Positions 1-8,034 of a stretch of 64,000 nt of DNA are shown piece by piece (position 1 is the first letter of the stretch; each line of letters begins with the position of its first letter). The notes below the pieces were generated by a model. The model was given only the letters and a program-made list of their open reading frames with translations. It did no database searches and had not been told where the DNA came from. The translations under genes and the position numbers were made by a program. The stretch comes from Actinosynnema sp040640215 (GTDB taxonomy: Bacteria; Actinomycetota; Actinomycetes; Mycobacteriales; Pseudonocardiaceae), in assembly GCF_040640215.1 (NCBI RefSeq), contig NZ_JBFABG010000005.1:62001-126000 (forward strand). The letters run 5' to 3'.

Positions 1-178
1 GCCGCTCGCGGCCGTGCCGGTCCTCCAGCACCACCCCGCCGTGCTCGAAGCGCACCACCTCGCCGCAGAACCCCGACGCGGGGTCCTCCACCACCACGCC
101 CGGCTCGGCCGCGACCTCCGGCACCTTCCGCTTCTTCGGCCCCGCCAGCACGTCCCGCCCGTAGTCCTGTGATCGCAC
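1..178 (-). CDS. DUF3097 family protein (N-terminal part, cut by window edge)
   Basis: The reading frame begins at a GTG and reads VRSQDYGRDVLAGPKK, followed by a stretch containing VVEDPASGFCGEVVR. This is the typical N-terminus of the actinobacterial DUF3097 family, whose members carry a YGRDVL..P..PEV opening and a V-E-D-x-x-S-G-F-x-G box. Only about 59 codons are inside the window and the rest lies to the left of position 1. No biochemical function is established for the family. It is encoded just downstream of the APH-fold kinase gene on the same strand, with about 20 bases between them, so co-transcription is possible. Confidence 0.8.
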   Translation of the reverse strand, partial: MRSQDYGRDVLAGPKKRKVPEVAAEPGVVVEDPASGFCGEVVRFEHGGVVLEDRHGRER

Positions 179-197
179 GAGCCGCGACGCTAGCCGC

Positions 198-980
198 TCA
201 CCCGGTCGGATGACCCGCAGGCGCGCCGTCCGCGCCGAAGCCGGGCAGGAACACCTTGAGCACCTCGCACCACGCCGCCGCCCGCGCCACGTCGACCACG
301 CCCTCCAGCGCCGCCAGCCCGGTGTCCCAGTCGGGGGCGGCGAACACGAAATCGGCCGCGTCGAACGCCGCGTCGCCCGCACACGGTCGAGGGTCGATCG
401 CCACCAGACCCCGCTCGCCGGCGTCGAGCACGTTGCCGAAGTGCAGGTCGCCGTGCAGCAGCACGGCGGGCACCGGGTCGCGCGCCAACTCCGTCGCCGC
501 CGCGTGCGCCGCGGAGTAGTCGCCCGGCTTGGTCCGCGCCGCCAGCGCGTACATGTAGTCCACCCGGCCGGCCAGCGGCAGGATCCCCCCGGGGGCGGGG
601 ATGTGCAGCGCGGTCAGCACCTCCAGGTACTCCGGCCCGTAGGCGGCGGGCGTGCCCGGCTCCAGGCCCTCCAGCAGCAACGCGCCGGCCGCCACGTCCT
701 GCGCCAGCAGCGCCACCACCCGGGGCACGGCCTCCCACGCGTGCAGCGCGGCGGCCTCCTCGGCGGCGATCTCCGGGTCGGGGGTCAGCTTCAACACCAC
801 GGCGGCGCTGCCGCGCCGGCACAGCAGGGTGTGGGAGCTCCGGCCGCCGGACAGCTCCCGCTCCGGCTCCAGCCCCCACCGCGCGCACAGCGCGGCCACC
901 AGGTCCGGCAGGTCCGCCAGCCACGGCCGCACCCCCGGCCCGAACCGCTTCACCAGGCGGGTCTCCACCGTCGAGGTCAC
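198..980 (-). CDS. aminoglycoside/hydroxyurea phosphotransferase-family kinase
   Basis: A 260-residue protein with the APH protein-kinase-like fold. The catalytic loop is LLHGDLHFGNVL (Brenner motif HGDxxxxN) and is followed by AIDPRPCAGDAAFDAADF, which holds the metal-binding Asp; an N-lobe lysine sits in AVVLKLTPDPE. These features fit the streptomycin 6-kinase/hydroxyurea kinase branch, cytosolic ATP-dependent small-molecule kinases. The substrate cannot be read from sequence, so resistance is a possibility and not a claim. The GTG start is supported by a TAGGGT -10 box at 988-993 that ends 7 nt before it and predicts a leaderless mRNA. That box overlaps the stop codon of the upstream GNAT gene. 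Confidence 0.85.
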   Translation of the reverse strand: MTSTVETRLVKRFGPGVRPWLADLPDLVAALCARWGLEPERELSGGRSSHTLLCRRGSAAVVLKLTPDPEIAAEEAAALHAWEAVPRVVALLAQDVAAGALLLEGLEPGTPAAYGPEYLEVLTALHIPAPGGILPLAGRVDYMYALAARTKPGDYSAAHAAATELARDPVPAVLLHGDLHFGNVLDAGERGLVAIDPRPCAGDAAFDAADFVFAAPDWDTGLAALEGVVDVARAAAWCEVLKVFLPGFGADGAPAGHPTG

Positions 981-990
981 CGCCGCGACC

Positions 991-1467
991 CTAGGCGTCG
1001 AGGCGGAGGATGAACTCCTCGACGTCCTCGCCGCGCCCCTCGGCGAATCCGACGTCCTCGCCCACGGCGAGGAACCCGCACTTGGCCAGCACCCGCAGCG
1101 ACCCCAGGTTGTCCACCGCGGCCCGCGCGTAGAGCGGGCGCACCGGGTCCAGCGCCAGGTACCCGCTCAGCGCCGCCGTGGCCAGGCCCAGCCCCCAGTG
1201 GGCGCGGTCGACCCAGAACGACACCTCGGGCTCGCCGAAGCGGCTGGACCGCGCCACGTGGCCCACCACCCGGCCGTCGAACTCGATCGTGCGGGCCACC
1301 ACCGCGTTGTCGGCCAGGATGCGCGCCCAGCGCGCCAGGAACGCCTGCCGGTCGGCGGGGTCGGCCGCGCCGAACGCCGCCATGCGGTTGGCCTCGGGAT
1401 CGAGCTGGTGCTCGAAGAACACCGGCACGTCGGCCTCGGTCACCTCGCGGAGTCGCACGCTGCTCAC
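991..1467 (-). CDS. GNAT family N-acetyltransferase
   Basis: A 158-residue single-domain GNAT protein. The N-terminus (VRLREVTEADVPVFFEHQ) is the usual beta1-alpha1 segment of RimJ/RimL-like acetyltransferases. The acetyl-CoA loop is HWGLGLATAAL, a variant of the R/Q-x-x-G-x-G/A signature, and the C-terminal N..S..V..K.GF box is present as NLGSLRVLAKCGF. It would transfer acetyl from acetyl-CoA to an amine of unknown identity in the cytosol. It lies 46 bases downstream of the SCO1664-family gene on the same strand and about 10 bases upstream of the APH-like kinase, so the three could share a transcript. The substrate is unknown. Confidence 0.85.
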   Translation of the reverse strand: MSSVRLREVTEADVPVFFEHQLDPEANRMAAFGAADPADRQAFLARWARILADNAVVARTIEFDGRVVGHVARSSRFGEPEVSFWVDRAHWGLGLATAALSGYLALDPVRPLYARAAVDNLGSLRVLAKCGFLAVGEDVGFAEGRGEDVEEFILRLDA

Positions 1468-1513
1468 CCGGTCGATTAGACCACCGCCGCGCCCCCGGCG
1501 GCGGCATCGGCGG

Positions 1514-2308
1514 TCAGAACGCCGGCCACGGTATCGACGGCCACTCCTGGGACGGTTCGGGGTACACGCCCGCCGCCAGCAGCTTGTCCACCCGCTCGGC
1601 CAGCGCGCGGACCTCCGCGCGGGTCAGGTGCTCGTGCAGGCTCTCGCCCACCGCGCCGGCCAGCCCCGACCGCAGCCGGCGCAGCGCCTCCACCGCGTCC
1701 CCCGGCAGCGCCTCGCCCAGCCACCCCCACAGCACCGTGCGCAGCTTGTCGTCGGAGTGCAGGCAGATGCCGTGGTCCACGCCGTAGACCGCGCCGTCGT
1801 CGGAGTGCAGGACGTGGCCGCCCTTGCGGTCGGCGTTGTTCACCACCGCGTCGAACGCCGCCATCAGCCGCACCCTCGGGTGGTCGGCGTGCACCAGCAC
1901 CGCCGGGTCGCCGAACCGGTCGTGCGCGCGCAGCACCGGCAGCCACCCCGGGCGCACCTCGTCCACCGGGACGATGTCGACCAGGTCGTCGTTCTCCCGG
2001 GTCTCCACCCACAACTGCACCATGCCCGACCCGAACGGGCCGGCCCGCAGCACCGTGGGCGGCACCAGCCCGAACCCGGCCGCCTCCGACACCAGGTAGG
2101 CGGCCACCTCGCGGCCCGCCAGCGTGCCGTCGGGGAAGTCCCACAGCGGGCGCTCGCCGCGCACCGGCTTGTACACGCACCGGGCGCTCATCCCGTCCAG
2201 GCCGATCGTGCACAGCAGCGTCGCGTTGGAGGCGTCGACCAGCCTGCCCCGGACCTCCATCCGGCCCCGGCCGAGCAGGTCCAGGACGCCCTCGTCACCG
2301 GGCCGCAC
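1514..2308 (-). CDS. SCO1664 family protein (PI3/PI4-kinase-like fold)
   Basis: This is a conserved actinobacterial protein of unknown reaction. The opening segment SNATLLCTI..CVYKPVRGERPLWDFPDG is the family hallmark, with the Lys of YKPV in the place of a nucleotide-binding lysine. NNADRKGGHVLH and VDHGICLH resemble the catalytic and metal-binding loops of PI3/PI4-kinase-like proteins. I chose the GTG at 2306-2308, 8 nt after the DUF3090 stop; it gives 264 residues and a family-like N-terminus (VRPGDEGVLDLL). In many actinobacteria DUF3090, this gene and mshC are consecutive. Here a GNAT gene follows and no mshC is in the window. Confidence 0.85.
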   Translation of the reverse strand: MRPGDEGVLDLLGRGRMEVRGRLVDASNATLLCTIGLDGMSARCVYKPVRGERPLWDFPDGTLAGREVAAYLVSEAAGFGLVPPTVLRAGPFGSGMVQLWVETRENDDLVDIVPVDEVRPGWLPVLRAHDRFGDPAVLVHADHPRVRLMAAFDAVVNNADRKGGHVLHSDDGAVYGVDHGICLHSDDKLRTVLWGWLGEALPGDAVEALRRLRSGLAGAVGESLHEHLTRAEVRALAERVDKLLAAGVYPEPSQEWPSIPWPAF

Positions 2309-2316
2309 GCCGCGGC

Positions 2317-2883
2317 TCAGCTCTCGTCCGCGCGCCGGTAGCCGTTCTGCCTGGGGCAGACGTGGCCCTCGGGGTCCAGCGGCTCCGAGCACAGCGGGCA
2401 CGGCTTGCGGCCCGCCCGCACCACCCGGTCGGCGCGGTCGGCGAACGCCCGCGCCTCCCCCGGCGAGAGGAACACCCGGACCGCGTCCGGGCCCTCCTCG
2501 GTGTCGTCGAGGACCACGGCCTCGTCGACCTCCTCCTCGGTGATCGCGAGCAGCTCGATGACCACCGCGCGGGACTCGGCGTCCCAGCCCAGCCCCATCG
2601 TGCCGACCTTGAACTCCTCCTCGACCGGCGGCGTGAGGGGTTCGGTGTCCCGGAGGTCGTCGGGGACCTCCTCGGGGACCTCCGCGCCGAACCGCCGGTG
2701 CACCTCCTCCAGCAGCGAGCCGATGCGCTCGGCGAGGACGGCGACCTGTTGCTTCTCCAGCGCCACGCTGACCAGCCGGGCCTCCTCGGAGGCCTGGAGG
2801 TAGAACGTGCGCTCGCCAGGTTGCCCGACGGTGCCGGCGACGAACCGGTCGGGCTGGCGGAATACGTGGATGACCCGTGCCAT
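2317..2883 (-). CDS. DUF3090 family protein
   Basis: A 188-residue protein starting MARVIHVFRQPDRFVAGTVG, the typical opening of DUF3090. The C-terminus holds the CPLC..EPLDPEGHVCPR metal-binding-like box, with two CxxC-type cysteine groups that could bind zinc. Function is unknown; the family is almost exclusively actinobacterial and travels with SCO1664-family genes, which is the case here with an 8-nt gap. The ATG start is supported by a TAGGGT box at 2894-2899, giving an mRNA with at most a few untranslated bases. It is divergent from the S9 peptidase gene, which has its own TAGGGT box about 100 bases away. Confidence 0.88.
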   Translation of the reverse strand: MARVIHVFRQPDRFVAGTVGQPGERTFYLQASEEARLVSVALEKQQVAVLAERIGSLLEEVHRRFGAEVPEEVPDDLRDTEPLTPPVEEEFKVGTMGLGWDAESRAVVIELLAITEEEVDEAVVLDDTEEGPDAVRVFLSPGEARAFADRADRVVRAGRKPCPLCSEPLDPEGHVCPRQNGYRRADES

Positions 2884-3013
2884 GACACCGACGACCCTAG
2901 GCCACGCCGACAAGATCGGCAGCCCTCCCCCCGGCATTCGGTCATCTGTGGAGAAACGCCCGGAGCCGATCGGTGCTGACCGGGGCGGCGGGGCGGGCGC
3001 TAGGGTCGCCTCC

Positions 3014-4930
3014 GTGGTGAAGATCGCACCGTACGGAACATGGACATCGCCCATCGGCGCGGCCGACGCCGCCGCCGCCGGTGGCGGCCTGCACTGGGTC
3101 GACCTGCACCGGGGTCGGGTCTGGTGGGCCGAGGGACGCCCCGCGCAGGGCGGCCGGGTCGCGCTGGTGCGCGACGGACAGGACCTGCTGCCCCCGCCGT
3201 GGAACGTGCGCAACCGGGTGCACGAGTACGGCGGGCGGCCGTGGGTGGTGTTGGACACCCCCGACGGCGAGCGCGTCGCGTTCACCGACTGGGAGGACCA
3301 GCGCGTCCACCTGTTCGACCCCGAGGACCCCGACCCGGTGCCGATCAGCCCCGAGCCCGAGCGCCGGCACGGCGTCCGCTACGCCGACCTGACCGCCGGG
3401 CCCGCCGGCGAGGTGTGGTGCGTGCGCGAGACCGTCACCGGCGAGGCCCGCACCGACGTGCGCCGCGAGCTGGTCGCGCTGCCCGTGGACGGGTCCGCGC
3501 CGCGCGTGCTCGCCGCCAGCCACCACTTCATGACCGGCCCCCGGCTGTCCCCGGACGGCACCCACTTCGCGTGGATCGGCTGGAACCACCCGGACATGCC
3601 GTGGGACGGCACCGAGCTGTGCGTGGCCGAGGTCGGCTCCGACACCCACCGGGTGCTCGCGGGCGGGCCGCGCGAAGCGGTCTGCCAGGTCGAGTGGGAA
3701 GGGCGCGACCTGCTCGCGCTGACCGACCCCGACGGCTGGTGGAACCTGTTCCGGATCTCCCCGGACGGCACGAAGAAGAACCTCGCCCCGTGCCAGGAGG
3801 AGCTCGGCGGCCCCATGTGGCGGCTGGGCAACCGCTGGTTCGCCGCCCTGGACCGGGGCCGCTACCTGGTGCTGCGCTCGGGCGCGCTGGCCGTGCTCGA
3901 CGAGCGCAGCGGCACCGTGACCGACGTCGACGTGGAGCTGCCGGTGTGGCAGGCCCACCTGGCGGTGCACGACGGGGTCGTGGTCTCCGGCGCGGCCGGG
4001 CCGCGCGACGAGGCCGCCGCGGTCGCGCTGGACCTGTCCACCGGCGAGCTGACCCGGCTCGCCGGGCACGCCGCGTCGCTGCCGCCGGCGGACTACCTGC
4101 CGGTGCCCGCCGAACGCGTGTTCACCGGCCCGGACGGGCAGGACGTCCCGGCCTACGTCTACCCGCCGACCAACCCGGAGTTCGCCGGCCCCGACGACGA
4201 GCGCCCGCCCTACGTGGTGCACGTCCACGGCGGGCCCACCGGCCGGTCCGCGCCGGTGCTCGACGTGGACATCGCCTACTTCACCAGTCGCGGCATCGGT
4301 GTCGTGTCGGTGAACTACGGCGGCTCCACCGGCTACGGCCGGGCCTTCCGCGAGCGGCTGCGCGAGCAGTGGGGCGTGGTCGACGTCAACGACTGCGCCG
4401 CCGTCGCCCAGGCGCTGGCCGACGAGGGCACCGCCGACGGCGCGCGGCTGGGCATCCGGGGCGGCAGCGCCGGCGGGTGGACCTCGGCGGCGTCGATGAC
4501 CAGCGTGAAGACCTACCGGTGCGGGATGGTGGCGTTCCCGATCCTGGACCTCAGGGGCTGGACCGGCGACGGCGGCGAGACCCACGACTTCGAGTCCCGC
4601 TACGTCGAGGGCCTGGTCGGGGCGTGGCCGGCGACCGCCGAGCGCTACGCCGAGCGGTCCCCGTCCAACCGGGTGGACCGGCTCAGCGGGCCGGTGCTGC
4701 TGTTGCAGGGGCTGGAGGACGAGATCTGCCCGCCCGAGCAGGCCGACCGGTTCGTCGCGGCGCTGGACGGCACCGGCATCCCGCACGCGTACCTGACCTT
4801 CGAGGGCGAGCAGCACGGCTTCCGCAAGGCCGAGACGATCGTGGCGGCGCTGGAGGCCGAGCTGTCCTTCTACGGGCAGGTGTTCGGGTTCGTGCCCGCC
4901 GGCGTGCCCGTGCTGGAGCTGCGCACGTGA
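3014..4930 (+). CDS. S9 family prolyl oligopeptidase-like serine peptidase
   Basis: A 638-residue protein made of an N-terminal beta-propeller (repeats such as LSPDGTHFAWIGWNHPDMPW and ISPDGTKKN) and a C-terminal alpha/beta-hydrolase domain from about residue 380. The nucleophile elbow is GGSAGGW (GxSxGG), the acid lies in LLQGLEDEICPPEQ, and the catalytic His in EGEQHGFRK, so the triad is intact. It should cleave peptides or acylated substrates in the cytosol; there is no signal peptide. Two tandem GTGs are possible starts. The one at 3014 is favoured because a TAGGGT box at 3001-3006 ends 7 nt before it. Its stop overlaps the next gene start by four bases, so the pair is translationally coupled. 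Confidence 0.9.
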   Translation: MVKIAPYGTWTSPIGAADAAAAGGGLHWVDLHRGRVWWAEGRPAQGGRVALVRDGQDLLPPPWNVRNRVHEYGGRPWVVLDTPDGERVAFTDWEDQRVHLFDPEDPDPVPISPEPERRHGVRYADLTAGPAGEVWCVRETVTGEARTDVRRELVALPVDGSAPRVLAASHHFMTGPRLSPDGTHFAWIGWNHPDMPWDGTELCVAEVGSDTHRVLAGGPREAVCQVEWEGRDLLALTDPDGWWNLFRISPDGTKKNLAPCQEELGGPMWRLGNRWFAALDRGRYLVLRSGALAVLDERSGTVTDVDVELPVWQAHLAVHDGVVVSGAAGPRDEAAAVALDLSTGELTRLAGHAASLPPADYLPVPAERVFTGPDGQDVPAYVYPPTNPEFAGPDDERPPYVVHVHGGPTGRSAPVLDVDIAYFTSRGIGVVSVNYGGSTGYGRAFRERLREQWGVVDVNDCAAVAQALADEGTADGARLGIRGGSAGGWTSAASMTSVKTYRCGMVAFPILDLRGWTGDGGETHDFESRYVEGLVGAWPATAERYAERSPSNRVDRLSGPVLLLQGLEDEICPPEQADRFVAALDGTGIPHAYLTFEGEQHGFRKAETIVAALEAELSFYGQVFGFVPAGVPVLELRT

Positions 4931-5784
4931 CACCGCGCCCGCTGCGGGCGGGCGACCGCGTGGTCGTGGTCAGCCCGGCCGGTCCCGTGCCGGCCGGGCT
5001 GCTGCACGCCGGGGTCGCGTGGCTGAGCACCTGGGGCCTGGACGTGCGGGTCGCGCCGCACGCGCTGGACGTCCACCCCGAGCTGCCCCACCTGGCCGGC
5101 ACCGACGCCGACCGGGCCGCCGACCTGCGCGCCGCCTGGCACGACCCCGCCGTGGCCGCCGTGGTGTGCGCGCGCGGCGGGTACGGCAGCCGGCGCATCG
5201 CGGACCTGCTCGACTGGGACGCCGCCGGCCGCGCGCCGAAGGTGTTCGTCGGCTCCAGCGACACCACCGTCCTGCACGAGCGGCTGGGGCGGGCCGGGGT
5301 GCCGACGTGGTTCGGGCCGATGGTGGGCACCGCGGCGTTCGTGCACGACCCGACCGCGCGCGACCGGTTGCGCCGCGCGCTGTTCGGCGAGGTGCCCGCG
5401 TTCCGCGGCACGCCCGTGGTCGGCGGGAGGGCGCGGGGCATCGCGGTGGGCGGCACCCTGAGCCTGCTGGGCGCGCCGCCGCCGGACGGGGCGATCGCGT
5501 GGCTGGAGGACGTCGGCGAGGAGCCCTACCGGCTGGACCGGCTGCTCACCGACCTGCTGCACGGCGGCTGGTTCGACCGGGTCGCCGGGATCGTGCTCGG
5601 CTCGTGGACCGGGTGCGGCCGGGCCGAGGTCGTCGACGCGGTGCTGCGCGACCGGCTGGGCGGGCTGGGCGTGCCGGTGCTCGGATCGGTCCGGTTCGGG
5701 CACTGCGCCGGCGCGCACACCGTGCCGCTGGGCGTGACCATGGAGCTGGACGCCGACGCCGGCGTGGTGTCCGTGGTGGCGTGA
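4927..5784 (+). CDS. LD-carboxypeptidase (S66 family)
   Basis: A 285-residue S66 peptidase. ARGGYGSRRI carries the oxyanion/substrate loop, VGSSDTTVLH holds the nucleophilic Ser region (canonical G.SD.T), and the later Glu and His of the Ser-Glu-His triad are in WLEDVGEEPYRLDR and RFGHCAGAHTVPLGV. The family removes the terminal D-Ala from tetrapeptides during murein recycling or cleaves microcin C7-type conjugates (MccF branch). The length and lack of a signal peptide fit a cytosolic enzyme. The GTG start overlaps the TGA of the S9 peptidase gene (GTGA), a common arrangement for these two families in actinobacteria and consistent with joint peptide processing. Confidence 0.9.
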   Translation: MTPRPLRAGDRVVVVSPAGPVPAGLLHAGVAWLSTWGLDVRVAPHALDVHPELPHLAGTDADRAADLRAAWHDPAVAAVVCARGGYGSRRIADLLDWDAAGRAPKVFVGSSDTTVLHERLGRAGVPTWFGPMVGTAAFVHDPTARDRLRRALFGEVPAFRGTPVVGGRARGIAVGGTLSLLGAPPPDGAIAWLEDVGEEPYRLDRLLTDLLHGGWFDRVAGIVLGSWTGCGRAEVVDAVLRDRLGGLGVPVLGSVRFGHCAGAHTVPLGVTMELDADAGVVSVVA

Positions 5785-5833
5785 CCGCCGAACCGCCGGC
5801 CGATCAGCGCCGCCGGTTCAGGACCGGTTCGGT

Positions 5834-6337
5834 TCAGCGCCGGCGGGCCTGTTCCGCCGCCGCCGTGACCGCGCGGATCTCCTCGGCCAGCTCCGGGTCG
5901 GCGACCCGGTCCGCCGCGCCCGCCAGCGGGGCCAGCAGCGCCGCGGTGTCGTCGGCCGCCAGCGCCTCGCGCACCAGCACGTCCACCACCGCCACCCGGC
6001 CGCCCAGGTCCCGCAGCGACCCGGCGTGCTCCCGCGCCCACGCCGCCACCGCGCGCTCACCGGCCCGGCGGTCGCGCTCGGCCCGCACCCGGCCCTCGGC
6101 GGTGTCGCCCAGGTCCTGCCGCAGCCGCAGGTAGCGCCGCTCGGCCGCCTGCCGGCTCGCGACACCCAGCGCCGGGGCCAGCCGCGCCCAGCTCGTGCCC
6201 CGCGCGCGGGCCGCCTCGATCAGCCGGGGCTCCCACCCGGTCAGCTCCGCCCTGAGCCGCCGCAGCAGCTCCAGCGCCGCGAGCACGTCGCCCTCGCCGT
6301 CGACCGCCTCGCGCACGGTCTCGTAGTCCCCGGTCAC
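5834..6337 (-). CDS. HSP18-type transcriptional regulator homolog
   Basis: A 167-residue, almost wholly helical protein. The central segment GTSWARLAPALGVASRQAAERRYLRLR reads as a helix-turn-helix in which the recognition helix is followed by arginine-rich residues. Streptomyces relatives are annotated as HSP18 transcriptional regulator. The rest (RAVAAWAREHAGSLRDLGGRV and an Ala/Asp-rich C-terminus) has no catalytic motif. The start is a GTG, 4 bases after the stop of the GT9-like gene on the same strand, so the two may be co-transcribed. The DNA target is unknown; the role is inferred only from the HTH and family naming. Confidence 0.7.
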   Translation of the reverse strand: MTGDYETVREAVDGEGDVLAALELLRRLRAELTGWEPRLIEAARARGTSWARLAPALGVASRQAAERRYLRLRQDLGDTAEGRVRAERDRRAGERAVAAWAREHAGSLRDLGGRVAVVDVLVREALAADDTAALLAPLAGAADRVADPELAEEIRAVTAAAEQARRR

Positions 6338-6341
6338 CGGC

Positions 6342-7427
6342 CTACTGTGGCAGGTGCCGGCGGTGCACGTCGTCCACCGACCACATCCCCGCGCCCAACC
6401 CCGCCCCGACCACCCGCCGCACGTGGTCGGCCAGCGCGGTGTCGAAGTCCCACCGCCGCTCCACCAGCCGCGCGGCCCCCTCGACGATCTCCGGCAGGTC
6501 CGCCGCGATCCGGTCGTAGGACATGCTCGGCGACCTCGGCCCGTCGTCCTCGACCGGCCGCGGGTCCTCGGCGAACCGGCCGAACGCGGGGAACCGGGTC
6601 ACATCCGGCAGCACGCTGTAGAACGGGGTGCCCGGGAAGTAGTACTCCGGCCACCGGTTGCCCGAGATCGCCAGCCACGGCGTGCCCACCGCTAACGCCG
6701 CCATGGCGAACCCGGAGTGCGGCGACACCAGCACGTCCGCCGAGGCCACCCGCGCGAGCTGGTACACCAGCGGCAAATCCACCGCGTCCACCGCGCGCAC
6801 CGCGCCGGCCAGCGCGTCGTACTCGGCCCGGCCGAACGAGGTGCTGGTGCGGTCGTCCTCGCGCAGCTTGCCCACGAATACGAATTCCGCGCCGGGGAAC
6901 CGGCGGGCCAGCGCGTCGAGGACCAGCCGCCACGACCGCACCGACGGGTACAGCCGGCGCGGACCGCTGCCACCCGGCAGCACCGCGATCCGCACCCCGT
7001 CGACCCGGGACCGGTAGGCGGGGACGGGCAGCCGGAACGCCTCGCCCGGCGAGTACGGGAACACCGCGCCCCGGGACCGGAAGTGCGACCGGGCCTGCCG
7101 GTGGTACGCGGCCAGGCCCGGGAACACCTCGCGCTGCTCCGGCTGGTCGGCCCGCCGGTCCTGCACCACGCCGTCCCAGTCGCGGGCGATCCCGGCGAGC
7201 TGCCCGGAGAAGTCCGCCGACGCGTCGACCACGTCCACGTCGATCGCGTGCACCTCGGCCACGAACGGGCAGAGCCCGGCCGGCTCGACCGGGGTCGCGG
7301 CGTTGAGCACCAGCCCGATCCGCAGGGCGGGATCGGCGCGGTGGTACCCGTGGCACAGGTGCAGGGCCTCGATCGCGTGGCCCACGGGATGGCAGTAGAC
7401 GAAGTCGACCAGCAGTGATCCGGGCAC
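6342..7427 (-). CDS. GT9/ADP-heptose-type glycosyltransferase-like protein
   Basis: A 361-residue protein with a two-lobed GT-B layout. The N-lobe begins LLVDFVYCHPVGHAIEALHLCHGYHR, and the hinge leads to a C-lobe with VLPGGSGPRRLYPSVRSWRLVLDAL and VLVSPHSGFAMAALAVGTPW. The latter matches the P-H-S-G nucleotide-sugar loop of heptosyltransferase-like GT9 enzymes. It would transfer a sugar from a nucleotide or ADP donor; acceptor and pathway are unknown, and actinobacteria lack lipopolysaccharide, so an ADP-heptose role is doubtful. Longer in-frame starts exist, but the GTG at 7425-7427 begins the folded part. It is divergent from the DUF6886 gene. Confidence 0.7.
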   Translation of the reverse strand: MPGSLLVDFVYCHPVGHAIEALHLCHGYHRADPALRIGLVLNAATPVEPAGLCPFVAEVHAIDVDVVDASADFSGQLAGIARDWDGVVQDRRADQPEQREVFPGLAAYHRQARSHFRSRGAVFPYSPGEAFRLPVPAYRSRVDGVRIAVLPGGSGPRRLYPSVRSWRLVLDALARRFPGAEFVFVGKLREDDRTSTSFGRAEYDALAGAVRAVDAVDLPLVYQLARVASADVLVSPHSGFAMAALAVGTPWLAISGNRWPEYYFPGTPFYSVLPDVTRFPAFGRFAEDPRPVEDDGPRSPSMSYDRIAADLPEIVEGAARLVERRWDFDTALADHVRRVVGAGLGAGMWSVDDVHRRHLPQ

Positions 7428-7512
7428 GCGCCCGATCCCACCGCGCGGGGCGGGCCGCCCGCCACCGGATTTCGGTCGACCGCGCGCCACCGGGTCGGTG
7501 ACACTGCCGACC

Positions 7513-8034
7513 ATGCGTCCCGCGCCCGGCGAAGTGCTGCACTTCTCCGAAGACCCCGCGATCACCCGGTTCGAACCCCACGTCGCGGCCACCGCGCGAC
7601 ACCCCGGGGCCTACGTGTGGGCGGTCGACCACGACCTGGCCCCGGCCTACTGGTTCCCGCGCGACTGCCCGCGTGCCATGGCCTGGGCGGACCCCGACAC
7701 CACGCCGGAGGACCGGCTGTGGCTGGGCGCGCAGCGGGTGCACGCCGTCGAGTACGGCTGGCTGGCCCGGATGCGCACCACCGCCCTCTACGCCTACCGG
7801 TTCGACGCCGCCGCGTTCCGGCCCTTCGGCGACAGCGCCGTGGTGGCCACCGGGCCGGTCCTCCCGCTGGGCCCGCCCGAGCGCGTCGGCGACCTGTTCG
7901 ACCTGCACGAGCAGGCCGGCATCGAGCTGCGCGTGCGGACCGACCTGTGGTCGTTCTGGGACGAGGCGACCGGCCGCACCCTGCGGTTCAGCGGAATCCG
8001 GCTGCGCAACGCGCGCCCGCCCGGTGACCGTTAG
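7513..8034 (+). CDS. DUF6886 family protein
   Basis: A 173-residue protein opening MRPAPGEVLHFSEDPAITRFEPHVA, with YVWAVDHDLAPAYWFPRDCPR and LYAYRFDAAAFRPFG further on. This pattern matches proteins catalogued as DUF6886, small cytosolic proteins of unknown function that are widespread in bacteria. No catalytic motif is obvious beyond conserved His, Asp and Arg residues. A GACACT sequence 7 nt before the ATG could serve as the -10 box of a leaderless mRNA. Its stop overlaps the stop of the convergent NmrA-type gene by four bases, so the two transcripts overlap at their 3' ends. Confidence 0.8.
   Translation: MRPAPGEVLHFSEDPAITRFEPHVAATARHPGAYVWAVDHDLAPAYWFPRDCPRAMAWADPDTTPEDRLWLGAQRVHAVEYGWLARMRTTALYAYRFDAAAFRPFGDSAVVATGPVLPLGPPERVGDLFDLHEQAGIELRVRTDLWSFWDEATGRTLRFSGIRLRNARPPGDR

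Noticed and set aside
198..980. Naming the APH-like kinase a streptomycin or hydroxyurea resistance gene
   Set aside because: The catalytic loop fits the family, but no substrate-specific residues can be read.
2942..4933. Long minus-strand frame opposite the S9 peptidase gene
   Set aside because: Its composition (His/Gly/Arg/Val-rich, no motifs) is the antisense shadow of a high-GC gene; the plus-strand peptidase has an intact triad.
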